From: Hyphococcus aureus
GTDB lineage: Bacteria; Pseudomonadota; Alphaproteobacteria; Caulobacterales; Parvularculaceae
Direction: 5' to 3'
Assembly: GCF_042643165.1 (NCBI RefSeq)
Contig: NZ_JBHRSH010000001.1
Span: 992,001 to 1,056,000 of the forward strand
Length of the DNA: 64,000 nt
The position numbers and the translations under genes are program-made. The notes under the pieces were generated by a model, which worked only from the letters and a program-made list of their open reading frames with translations, was not told where the DNA came from and did no database searches. This document shows, piece after piece, positions 43,387 to 51,376 of this stretch. Position 1 is the stretch's first letter, and each line of letters opens with the position of its first letter.

Positions 43387-44760
43387 ATGGCTGTGGACAC
43401 CATTTTCGCGCGCGCCTCGGGCGCCGGAAAAGCCGGTGTCGCGGTCTATCGCCTGTCGGGCCCCGAAGCCTTCAGTATTTTCAGGAAATTAGTTGGTAAA
43501 CCGATTGTTAATCGCGAGGCGGCCTATGTCGCCGTGCGCGATCCGGCGGATGGGTCTGTCATCGACCAGGGGTTGGCCATACTTTTTGAAGGGCCCAGAA
43601 GCTTCACTGGCGAGGACACTTTAGAGTTAAGCCTTCATGGGTCGCGGGCGGTGGAGGAGGCGCTTTACGACGCCCTCTCTCGCGCCGGCGCCCGGCCCGC
43701 CGAGGCTGGGGAGTTCACGCTCCGCGCCCTCAAAAACGACAAGCTCGATCTCGCCCAAGTTGAGGCGCTCGCAGACCTTATCGATAGCGAAACGAGCCTG
43801 CAAAGAAAGCAGGCTTTGGGTCAGCTCGAGGGGCGGCTTTCCGAGGCCGCGGAGCGCTGGCGAAAGGACATTCTGGCGGTCATGGCGCCGCTGGAAGCGG
43901 ACATCGATTTCCCCGATGAGGGCGATGTGCCGGCCGCCGTCGCCGCGCGCGCCGGGCCCGCCATCGCCGCCCTTAAGACTTCCTTAACCACGTTTCTTAA
44001 CCAGTCCGTCAGTGCACGGAAGATCCGCGAGGGCGTTTCCATCGCGATCATCGGCCCGCCAAACGCCGGCAAGTCATCCCTTGTCAACGCGCTTGCGGGA
44101 TCGGAGGTCGCCATCGTCTCCGACATCGCCGGGACGACGCGCGATATTGTCGAAACGAGACTCGATCTTGGCGTTGTGGCGACCATCGCGGACACAGCCG
44201 GCCTGCGAGGTATGGCCAGTGACGTCATCGAGGAAGAAGGCGTCAAACGCGCGAAAAAGCGGGCCGAAGAGGCCGATGTCCGCGTACTGGTGTTGGACGC
44301 CGCCGCAGTTGTTTCACGTGAAACATTGTTATCGGGGGGTGTGGAAAATGTTCCACGTGAAACACTCGATCTGCTTCAGCCCAGGGACATCATCGTCTGG
44401 AACAAATCAGACAAGTTAAATGCTGTTGCGAGTCCCGAAAATGAACACTCTCCGTATACGGAGCTCAGCGTGTCGGCGAAAACCGGCGCCGGTATGGCCG
44501 AACTTGTTCAGGCTTTGACGCAGAAGGCCGTGGAGGGCGCGCATCATGACGGCCCCGCCCTCACCCGCGCGCGGCACGCCGCTGCGGTGGAAGAAGCGAT
44601 CGCGGCCCTCACCCGGGCGGAAGCAAATATTGCCGCCGCGCCGGAACTGGCGGCCGAAGACGCCCGCCTCGCCGCCCGGTCCCTCGGCAAGATCACCGGG
44701 GCCGTGGGCGTCGAGGATGTTCTGGGCGAGATTTTCTCGCGTTTTTGTATCGGGAAGTGA
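43387..44760 (+). CDS. mnmE: tRNA modification GTPase MnmE
   Basis: A 457-residue GTPase that, with MnmG, modifies the wobble uridine of certain tRNAs. The folate-binding N-domain, G1 GPPNAGKSS (223-231), G3 DTAGL (269-273), G4 NKSD (339-342) and the C-terminal FCIGK with its catalytic Cys are intact. Between G3 and G4 lies an unusual loop in which VSRET (309-313) and VPRET (322-326) are encoded by two parS sites. This loop looks longer than in typical MnmE proteins. Confidence 0.97.
   Translation: MAVDTIFARASGAGKAGVAVYRLSGPEAFSIFRKLVGKPIVNREAAYVAVRDPADGSVIDQGLAILFEGPRSFTGEDTLELSLHGSRAVEEALYDALSRAGARPAEAGEFTLRALKNDKLDLAQVEALADLIDSETSLQRKQALGQLEGRLSEAAERWRKDILAVMAPLEADIDFPDEGDVPAAVAARAGPAIAALKTSLTTFLNQSVSARKIREGVSIAIIGPPNAGKSSLVNALAGSEVAIVSDIAGTTRDIVETRLDLGVVATIADTAGLRGMASDVIEEEGVKRAKKRAEEADVRVLVLDAAAVVSRETLLSGGVENVPRETLDLLQPRDIIVWNKSDKLNAVASPENEHSPYTELSVSAKTGAGMAELVQALTQKAVEGAHHDGPALTRARHAAAVEEAIAALTRAEANIAAAPELAAEDARLAARSLGKITGAVGVEDVLGEIFSRFCIGK
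44310..44325. other. parS: parS site 1 (perfect palindrome), inside mnmE
   Basis: TGTTTCACGTGAAACA, the exact 16-base consensus bound by ParB, read in frame as part of VSRET. Only perfect copy in the window. Confidence 0.92.
44349..44364. other. parS: parS site 2, inside mnmE
   Basis: TGTTCCACGTGAAACA, one base from the palindrome, 39 bases after site 1 and in the same reading frame (VPRET). Confidence 0.88.
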
Positions 44761-44762
44761 GC

Positions 44763-45020
44763 CTATTTGGCCGGTGGGGCGTTTTTCAGCATCCTCGCCT
44801 TGCCTGCGGCGCGGCGTAATAGCTCCGCCGCATCGTGATCGCCCCTGAGTTCGAGCCGGGCGGCGGCTTTTTCGTAATTGCGGTATTTCTCTCTCAAGCG
44901 CTCATTGAGCTGGTCGGCGAGCGCCTGGCCTTGTGTTGCGGCCAGACGGGACGTGTCGGTCTGATCGGCCCCGCCGAATAAAGGTTTTCCCCCGGAACGA
45001 AGAATTGCGATTTGCGCCAT
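44763..45020 (-). CDS. hypothetical small soluble protein
   Basis: An 85-residue charged, mostly helical protein (QALADQLNERLREKYRNYEKAAARLELRGDHDAAELLRRAAG). The frame opens upstream at 45182, but ATG 45020 has an AAGGGG site and the extension looks non-coding. No family recognised. It is convergent with mnmE, two bases from its stop. Confidence 0.55.
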   Translation of the reverse strand: MAQIAILRSGGKPLFGGADQTDTSRLAATQGQALADQLNERLREKYRNYEKAAARLELRGDHDAAELLRRAAGKARMLKNAPPAK

Positions 45021-45248
45021 AGGTATGAGCCCCTTCTTGTCTTGTTGCGCTCCGATAGGGGTGGTAGTGCAGCACCCGTGCCCGAAAAGGGGCTTCGGGC
45101 TTATGCTTTCCAAATTGTAAAGTTCGGGCCTTTCGCACTCCATATTGCGCAACAATTCGTGACGGAAAAATCCATCCCCCACGTTCCGCCAGGCCTTATG
45201 ATTGTGGTCGTGAACGGATTGGAAAGCGCGGGCTGCTAGGCTTTGGCT

Positions 45249-45473
45249 ATGTGTTTTGCGCCAGACAGCCAGTTTTTCTGGATCATCTCAGGGCTCTTGG
45301 TTCTGGTGAGCCTTTTGTGCCTGTTGACGCTGCGCCAGCTTTTTCGGCAGGCGCTGGGCGCGCGAAGCCCGATCGGGCTTGTGCAGGTTCTCCTCGATCA
45401 TGTCCCGGCGCTGATCGTCAACGGGATCTGGCTCTTCATCGTCGTCACCGTCGCCGGCGCGTGCTTTTACTGA
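45249..45473 (+). CDS. small membrane protein, unknown
   Basis: A 74-residue protein with two predicted helices (about 10-28 and 50-72). A TTG at 45243 is an alternative start. No family recognised. It lies between mnmE and mnmG on the same strand, with parS site 3 overlapping the bases just after its stop. Confidence 0.5.
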   Translation: MCFAPDSQFFWIISGLLVLVSLLCLLTLRQLFRQALGARSPIGLVQVLLDHVPALIVNGIWLFIVVTVAGACFY

Positions 45474-45475
45474 TC

Positions 45476-45491
45476 TGTTCCACGTGAAACA
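45476..45491. other. parS: parS site 3, intergenic before mnmG
   Basis: TGTTCCACGTGAAACA, the only one of the six outside a coding sequence, about 90 bases before the mnmG start. Confidence 0.88.
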
Positions 45492-45580
45492 TTCCGGGCC
45501 TCAAAAACAAAGAGTGCGCCCGGAAAACAGGTGCATTGCGCCGGGCCGGGGCCTATATCCCGCCTCCATAGGAACAGGAC

Positions 45581-47542
45581 ATGGATAGAGACTACGACGT
45601 CATAGTGATTGGAGGCGGTCATGCGGGCTGCGAGGCGGCCGCCGCCGCCGCGCGCGCGGGGGCCCGGACTCTGCTCGCCACACACCGGCGCGACACGATT
45701 GGCGAAATGTCCTGCAATCCGGCGATTGGCGGGCTTGGCAAGGGCCATCTGGTGCGGGAAGTCGACGCTCTGGATGGCGTCATGGCGCGGGTCATCGACC
45801 AGGCGGGCATCCAGTTCCGTATGCTCAACGCCTCCAAGGGCCCGGCGGTTCGCGGCCCGCGGGCACAGGCGGACCGCAAACTTTATCGCGAGGCCATGCA
45901 GGCGATCCTGGGCGACTATCCGGGTCTCGATATTCTGGAAGCGGCGGTCGAGGATCTGATTGTCGAAGACGATGTTCCACGTGAAACAGTGACCGGACCG
46001 CGTGTCACGGGAATCGTTACATCCGACGGGACGCGTATCGCCGCCAGAGCGGTGGTGCTGACCACCGGCACCTTCCTCAAAGGCGTCATCCACATTGGCG
46101 ACAAGCGCATTCCAGCGGGACGCGCCAATGCGCGCGCGCAGGACAAGTCCTGGGGCGGCGGGGTTGAGGCGCCGTCGGTCGGTCTGGCTGACCGGCTCTA
46201 CGGGCTGGGCCTCAAAATGGGCCGCCTGAAGACCGGCACGCCCGCGCGACTGAATGGCGCCACCATCGAATGGGACCGGCTGGAAATGCAGCCGGCGGAC
46301 GCCCGGCCCGTGCCGTTTTCCTTCCTGAACTCAGAAATCACGGTCCCGCAGATCGCCTGCGGCGTCACCTATACGACGGCGGAGACCCACGCGATCATCG
46401 AGGCGAACCTCAGTAAATCCGCGGTCTATGGGGGCGCCATCTCCGGCCGGGGGCCGCGCTATTGTCCGTCCATCGAGGATAAGGTGGTGCGCTTCGCCGA
46501 GCGCGAGAGCCATCAGATCTTCCTGGAGCCGGAAGGCCTGCCCGCCGGGGAAGACGGCCAGGGCGGTGATACGACGGTTTATCCCAACGGGATCTCCACC
46601 TCCCTGCCCGAGGATGTGCAGGCGGCGTTTCTGAAGACTATTCCCGGGCTCGAGAATGCGGAGGTCATACGATATGGATACGCCATCGAATATGATTATG
46701 TGGACCCGCGCTCACTGACCCGGACGCTGGAGACACGCACCCTGCCCGGCCTCTATCTCGCCGGCCAGATCAACGGCACCACCGGCTATGAAGAAGCGGC
46801 GGCCCAAGGGCTGATGGCCGGGGTGAACGCCGCCCGGACAGCGCTCTCTTCGGGGACCGACAAGCCGGTGCCTTTCATCCTCGACCGGTCCGAGGCCTAT
46901 ATCGGCGTGATGATTGATGACCTTGTAACCAACGGAGTTACAGAACCCTACCGCATGTTCACAAGCCGGGCGGAATACCGCCTGACGCTTCGCGCCGACA
47001 ATGCCGATCAGCGCCTCACACCCATCGGCATCGCCGCTGGAATTGTCGGGACGCATAGAGCCGAATTGTTCCACGTGAAACAATCGGCTCTGACGGCGGC
47101 GCGCAAATGGGCGGCGGAAACCGCCTTGACCCCGAACGAAGCGGCGAAACATGGCCTCAAACTGAAGCAGGATGGCCGGAGGCGTTCAGTTTCAGACCTT
47201 TTGGCCCTGCCCGAGGTCGATCTGGCGGCGCTGAGCGCGATCTGGCCGGAAATCGGCGAGCTGGACGATGCGGTGGCGGAACAATTGGCTTTCGACGCGC
47301 TCTATGCCGGATATCTGCACCGGCAGGAGGCGGACATTGTCGCCTTCAAAAAGGACGAAAGCCTCGCCCTGCCCGCCGATTTTGACTATTCGGCGATCTC
47401 TGGCCTCTCAAATGAGGTGCGCCAGAAGCTGGTTGACGCCAGACCGGCGACCCTCGGTCAGGCCGGACGGATTGAAGGCGTCACCCCGGCGGCTCTAGCC
47501 CTGTTGCTGGCCTGGGTAAAAAAGCAGGCGAAGGCGGTATGA
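45581..47542 (+). CDS. mnmG: tRNA uridine-5-carboxymethylaminomethyl modification enzyme MnmG (GidA)
   Basis: A 653-residue FAD enzyme, partner of MnmE. The FAD motif GGGHAGCEAA starts near residue 11; ATHRRDTIGEMSCNPAIGGLGKGHL, TTGTFLKG and GRLKTGTP are all family signatures. The C-terminal helical domain that contacts MnmE and tRNA is present. Two parS sites lie inside: one encodes VPRET near 132-136 in what looks like a small insertion, the other LFHVKQ near 496-501. Confidence 0.97.
   Translation: MDRDYDVIVIGGGHAGCEAAAAAARAGARTLLATHRRDTIGEMSCNPAIGGLGKGHLVREVDALDGVMARVIDQAGIQFRMLNASKGPAVRGPRAQADRKLYREAMQAILGDYPGLDILEAAVEDLIVEDDVPRETVTGPRVTGIVTSDGTRIAARAVVLTTGTFLKGVIHIGDKRIPAGRANARAQDKSWGGGVEAPSVGLADRLYGLGLKMGRLKTGTPARLNGATIEWDRLEMQPADARPVPFSFLNSEITVPQIACGVTYTTAETHAIIEANLSKSAVYGGAISGRGPRYCPSIEDKVVRFAERESHQIFLEPEGLPAGEDGQGGDTTVYPNGISTSLPEDVQAAFLKTIPGLENAEVIRYGYAIEYDYVDPRSLTRTLETRTLPGLYLAGQINGTTGYEEAAAQGLMAGVNAARTALSSGTDKPVPFILDRSEAYIGVMIDDLVTNGVTEPYRMFTSRAEYRLTLRADNADQRLTPIGIAAGIVGTHRAELFHVKQSALTAARKWAAETALTPNEAAKHGLKLKQDGRRRSVSDLLALPEVDLAALSAIWPEIGELDDAVAEQLAFDALYAGYLHRQEADIVAFKKDESLALPADFDYSAISGLSNEVRQKLVDARPATLGQAGRIEGVTPAALALLLAWVKKQAKAV
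45973..45988. other. parS: parS site 4, inside mnmG
   Basis: TGTTCCACGTGAAACA, read as VPRET in a short loop between two strands of the FAD domain. Confidence 0.88.
47067..47082. other. parS: parS site 5, inside mnmG
   Basis: TGTTCCACGTGAAACA in a different reading frame, giving LFHVKQ where MnmG usually has a similar F-x-x-K-Q segment. Confidence 0.88.
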
Positions 47543-47612
47543 TTTGCTGTGGCGATCTTCTCCTCCCCCGTTTACGGGAAAGGAGAAACATCCCGCCGAC
47601 AGACCGCCGCCA

Positions 47613-48239
47613 ATGACCCCCGAAGACTTTCTCAGCCATACGAATGTTCCACGTGAAACATTCGACCGTCTGCTGGAGATGGACCGTGTGCTGATCGATT
47701 GGTCGGAGCGGCATAATCTGATTGCGCGCTCGACCATTAAAGACCGATGGGAGAGGCATTTCTTCGATTCTGCGCAACTGGCGCCGCTGCTTCCCGGGAA
47801 CGCCAAAAACCTGGTGGATCTCGGCTCCGGCGCCGGTTTTCCGGGGCTGGTGCTCGCGGCGATGCTGGCGCCCAAGGGAGTTCAGGTCACGCTGATTGAA
47901 TCGACGCAGAAGAAATGCGCCTTCCTGCGCGAGGCCGCCGCCAAAATGGGCCTCGAAAATTTGCAGGTAGCGCCGGAGCGAATCGAATCGGTAGGGCTTG
48001 GTTTCAAGCCCGATATTATCACCGCGCGCGCCCTCGCCCGGCTTGATAAATTGCTCGCCTATGGCGCTGGAATTCAAGGTAAAAATACCCGGTATTTCCT
48101 GCTCAAGGGACAAGATGTAGAGGGTGAATTGACCGAGGCCGCTAAATCTTGGCATATGGAGGTCATAAAACACCCGAGCCGGACCGACCCCCGCGCCGCC
48201 ATTTTAGAAATCGGAAATCTTGCCCGTGTCCGGAAATAG
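47613..48239 (+). CDS. rsmG: 16S rRNA (guanine527-N7)-methyltransferase RsmG (GidB)
   Basis: A 208-residue SAM-dependent methyltransferase acting on G527 of 16S rRNA. The NLIARSTIKDRWERHFFDS motif and the SAM loop VDLGSGAGFPG are diagnostic. ATG 47613 is chosen; the frame opens at 47544 with non-conserved residues. A parS site covers residues 12-16 (VPRET). Its stop lies inside the beginning of parA. Confidence 0.95.
   Translation: MTPEDFLSHTNVPRETFDRLLEMDRVLIDWSERHNLIARSTIKDRWERHFFDSAQLAPLLPGNAKNLVDLGSGAGFPGLVLAAMLAPKGVQVTLIESTQKKCAFLREAAAKMGLENLQVAPERIESVGLGFKPDIITARALARLDKLLAYGAGIQGKNTRYFLLKGQDVEGELTEAAKSWHMEVIKHPSRTDPRAAILEIGNLARVRK
47645..47660. other. parS: parS site 6, inside rsmG
   Basis: TGTTCCACGTGAAACA near the rsmG start, read as VPRET, about 570 bases from parA. 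Confidence 0.88.
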
Positions 48240-49056
48240 CGCCTCACGACGGACCTCCGCCCCCCGGGTTCTCGCCATCGCCAACCAGAAGGGCGGCGTC
48301 GGCAAAACCACGACCGCGATCAATCTCGCGACTGCGCTTGCGGCGGTGGGCGAAAAAGTGCTGCTGATCGACCTCGATCCTCAAGGGAACGCCTCCACAG
48401 GCCTTGGGATACGCGCGGCCGACCGCGGCGTGACGACCTATGAGGTGTTGTCGGGCGATTACCGCCTCGAAGCGGCCGTCACCGAGACCGACATCCCGGG
48501 ATTGGTGCTGGCGCCGGCCGGGGTCGACCTCGCTGGCGCCGAAATCGAGCTGATCGACGCCGACCGGCGCCATTTCCGTCTCGCAGACGCGATCGAAGAG
48601 TTCGCGGCGAGCGAAAAAGGCGCGCCCATCACTTATGTGCTGATTGATTGCCCGCCCTCTTTGAGTTTGTTGACGGTGAACGCCCTCGCCGCGGCGCAGG
48701 CGGTGATCATTCCCCTACAATGCGAGTTTTTCGCCCTGGAGGGTCTCAGCCAGATCGTCCGCACCATCGAGACAGTCCGTACACGAATTAATCCGGATCT
48801 GGAGCTTCAGGGCGTGGTGCTCACCATGCATGACCGGCGCAACAATCTCACTAACCAGGTCGAGGATGATGTGCGCGGCCATTTCGGCGACAAGGTTTAT
48901 CGCACCGTGATCCCGCGCAATGTGCGCATCTCCGAAGCGCCGTCGCACGGCAAGCCGGCGCTTCTTTACGATCTCAAATGTCCGGGCAGCCAGGCCTATA
49001 TCCAGCTTGCTTCGGAAGTCATTCAACGCGAGCGCACGCGGCCGAAAGCGGCGTAA
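48226..49056 (+). CDS. parA: chromosome partitioning ATPase ParA
   Basis: A 276-residue Walker ATPase that moves the ParB-parS complex to opposite cell poles. The deviant Walker A motif KGGVGKTT, the DLDPQGNAS switch, VLIDCPPSLSLLT and the RTRINPDLELQGVVLTM segment are intact. The start is uncertain: GTG 48226 is used and TTG 48220 is possible; both overlap the end of rsmG. Confidence 0.96.
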   Translation: MSGNSASRRTSAPRVLAIANQKGGVGKTTTAINLATALAAVGEKVLLIDLDPQGNASTGLGIRAADRGVTTYEVLSGDYRLEAAVTETDIPGLVLAPAGVDLAGAEIELIDADRRHFRLADAIEEFAASEKGAPITYVLIDCPPSLSLLTVNALAAAQAVIIPLQCEFFALEGLSQIVRTIETVRTRINPDLELQGVVLTMHDRRNNLTNQVEDDVRGHFGDKVYRTVIPRNVRISEAPSHGKPALLYDLKCPGSQAYIQLASEVIQRERTRPKAA

Positions 49057-49072
49057 GGGAAGGCGACGCAAA

Positions 49073-50032
49073 ATGGCGATGGCCGAGAAAAAGAAGAGCA
49101 ATGTCAAGGGATTGGGTCGCGGTCTCGACGCCCTTTTGGGCGATGCGCCGTCCTCTCATGCATCGGCGCGCCAGCCGGCCGGGGAGGCGCCCGCGCCCGC
49201 CGGGCCGAAGCGTGAGCTTCCGATCGAACAGTTGAAACCCCATGCCGACCAGCCTCGCCGTGTCTTTGACAAGGACGCGATTGAGGAGCTTGCAAACTCC
49301 ATCGCCGCGAAGGGCATGTTGCAGCCGATCCTTGTCCGCCCCAAAGGTCGCGACAGTTACGAAATCGTCGCTGGCGAGCGCCGCTGGCGCGCTGCGCAAA
49401 AAGCGCAGCTTCACAAAGTCCCGGTCATCATCCGCCAACTGACGGACGAAGAGACGGCGGAGATCGCTCTGATTGAAAACGTCCAGCGGGTCGATCTGAA
49501 TCCGGTCGAGGAAGCAGCCGCCTACGCCCGACTTTCTGATGTATACGGACGAACCCAGGAAGACATCGCCAAGGCCGTTGGCAAGTCGCGCAGCCATGTG
49601 GCGAATATCATGCGGCTGCTCGGCCTGCCGCAAAAGGCGCTCGACGCGCTTTCGGCTAACGCTATTTCCATGGGCCATGCGCGCGCGCTTCTCGGCTCCT
49701 CAAGCCCGGTGCAGATGCTCGGCATCGTCCTCAAGGGCGATCTGTCGGTTCGCGAGACCGAGAAATATATCCGGGAGGCTGAGGCCGAGATCAAAGGCGG
49801 GGCGGCGTCCGGCAAGGCAGGCGACTCTGGAAAAAGCGAAGCAAAATCAAAAGCTTCTGGCGGATCAAAAGACGCCGACACCCGCGCCCTTGAGCGCGAC
49901 CTTTCCGCGATCCTGGGTCTCGATGTCGCCATCGAGCATTCCAAAAAAGGCGCCGGGTCGGTGACCGTCAACTACCTCACTCTTGACCAGCTCGACGATA
50001 TTTGCCGCCGCCTCATGGGCGCCAAGGTCTAA
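49073..50032 (+). CDS. parB: chromosome partitioning protein ParB
   Basis: A 319-residue CTP-dependent parS-binding clamp. It has KGLGRGLDALLG at the N-terminus (ParA contact), the CTP motif AGERRWRAA and ENVQRVDLNPVEEA, the helix-turn-helix QEDIAKAVGKSRSHVANIMRLL and a C-terminal dimer domain. ATG 49073 is chosen; the frame from 48920 overlaps parA in another frame. A Lys/Ser/Gly-rich linker precedes the dimer domain. Ends with TAATG overlapping the next gene. Confidence 0.97.
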   Translation: MAMAEKKKSNVKGLGRGLDALLGDAPSSHASARQPAGEAPAPAGPKRELPIEQLKPHADQPRRVFDKDAIEELANSIAAKGMLQPILVRPKGRDSYEIVAGERRWRAAQKAQLHKVPVIIRQLTDEETAEIALIENVQRVDLNPVEEAAAYARLSDVYGRTQEDIAKAVGKSRSHVANIMRLLGLPQKALDALSANAISMGHARALLGSSSPVQMLGIVLKGDLSVRETEKYIREAEAEIKGGAASGKAGDSGKSEAKSKASGGSKDADTRALERDLSAILGLDVAIEHSKKGAGSVTVNYLTLDQLDDICRRLMGAKV

Positions 50033-51360
50033 TGGAGAGCGACAGTGATATTCCGGATACGGAGCAACTAACCGAAGGATTTCAGACCGCCCTCGCCGCA
50101 ATGGCCGACCGGCTCGGTGAGCAGCTTTCCTCCGTATCGGCGCTCTATCAGGTCGGGGCCATTGCTGCGGCTCTGGTCCTTGGCTGGCTCTTTGCGCAAC
50201 CGACGCGCAAATCCGTCGCCGCGCGAAAGGCGGCCGCTGTGAACTCCGCCGTCGCGCGGTTTTTTGAAAACCTCTCCCTCCTGATCCCCCTCGCCCTCGG
50301 CGCCGCCTTCCTGTGGGCGGCCATCGCGATTTTCAACGGACTTGGGCAGCCGATCAGTCTGATGCGGATCGTCGCCAGCCTCCTCACCGCCTGGGTCGGC
50401 ATTCGGCTCGTCTCTTCCCTCGTCAGCGATCCTTTTGCGGCGCGGGTTTTCGCCCTGTTCGCCTGGACCGCCGCGGCGCTCAACATCCTGCATCTTCTGG
50501 CACCGACTATCGCCTTTCTCGACGGGCTCAAACTGCCGCCGGGCGGTGAAAACGCCGTCTCCGCTTTCGATGTTCTCTGGGCGATCGCGCTAGCGGCGAT
50601 CCTTTTATGGAGCGCCAATTTCGCTTCGCGGATTATTCAGGGACGTCTCAATAGCTCATCGAAGCTGACGCCCTCGGTGCGCGGTCTCCTGGGCCAGCTC
50701 ATCCAGATCAGCCTCGTCTCCGGCGCCATTCTGCTGGCGCTTTCTGTCGCGAAGGTGAACCTTACAGGCCTTGCGGTCCTGACCGGCGCCATCGGCGTCG
50801 GCATCGGTTTCGGCCTGCAGTCGATTTTCTCCAACTTCATCGCCGGAATCATCATCCTGCTGGAAAAGACCTTGAAGGTCGGCGACTTCGTCGATCTTGA
50901 ATCCGGGATCACCGGCGAAGTGCGCGAGATCAATGTTCGCTCCACGCTGGTGACGACCAACGATAATGTCGACATCCTGGTGCCGAATGCGGAATTCATC
51001 ACCAACCGAGTCACGAACTGGACTTTGCGCGAGGTGAACCGGCGCATTCGGGTGCCCTTCGGCGTCGCCTATGGCACCGACAAGGAATTGGTGAAAAAAG
51101 CCGCGCTGGAAGCCGCCGAGAAAGTGCCTTTCACCTTGAAAAATAACGCAAAAAGAGCGCCCGATGTCTGGCTCGTCGGATTTGGCGATTCAAGTCTTGA
51201 TTTCGAGCTTGTCGTCTGGCTCACCGACGACGCCGTCAAGCGGCCGGCCAAGGTTCACGCCGCCTATAATTGGGAGCTTGAAACCGCGCTGGGCAAATAC
51301 GGCATCGCCATTCCATTCCCGCAGCGCGACCTGCATATTATTCCGCGTAAGGAAGACTAG
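50032..51360 (+). CDS. MscS family mechanosensitive ion channel
   Basis: A 442-residue membrane protein with about five N-terminal helices and an MscS core. The pore-lining helix region (LTGLAVLTGAIGVGIGFGLQ) is followed by the beta domain (VGDFVDLESGITGEVREINVRSTLV) and the C-terminal domain. It would open under membrane tension to release solutes. ATG 50032 overlaps the parB stop, so it is translationally coupled to parAB, an unusual partner. Confidence 0.9.
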   Translation: MESDSDIPDTEQLTEGFQTALAAMADRLGEQLSSVSALYQVGAIAAALVLGWLFAQPTRKSVAARKAAAVNSAVARFFENLSLLIPLALGAAFLWAAIAIFNGLGQPISLMRIVASLLTAWVGIRLVSSLVSDPFAARVFALFAWTAAALNILHLLAPTIAFLDGLKLPPGGENAVSAFDVLWAIALAAILLWSANFASRIIQGRLNSSSKLTPSVRGLLGQLIQISLVSGAILLALSVAKVNLTGLAVLTGAIGVGIGFGLQSIFSNFIAGIIILLEKTLKVGDFVDLESGITGEVREINVRSTLVTTNDNVDILVPNAEFITNRVTNWTLREVNRRIRVPFGVAYGTDKELVKKAALEAAEKVPFTLKNNAKRAPDVWLVGFGDSSLDFELVVWLTDDAVKRPAKVHAAYNWELETALGKYGIAIPFPQRDLHIIPRKED

Positions 51361-51376
51361 CGCCCTTGCTTCGGCG

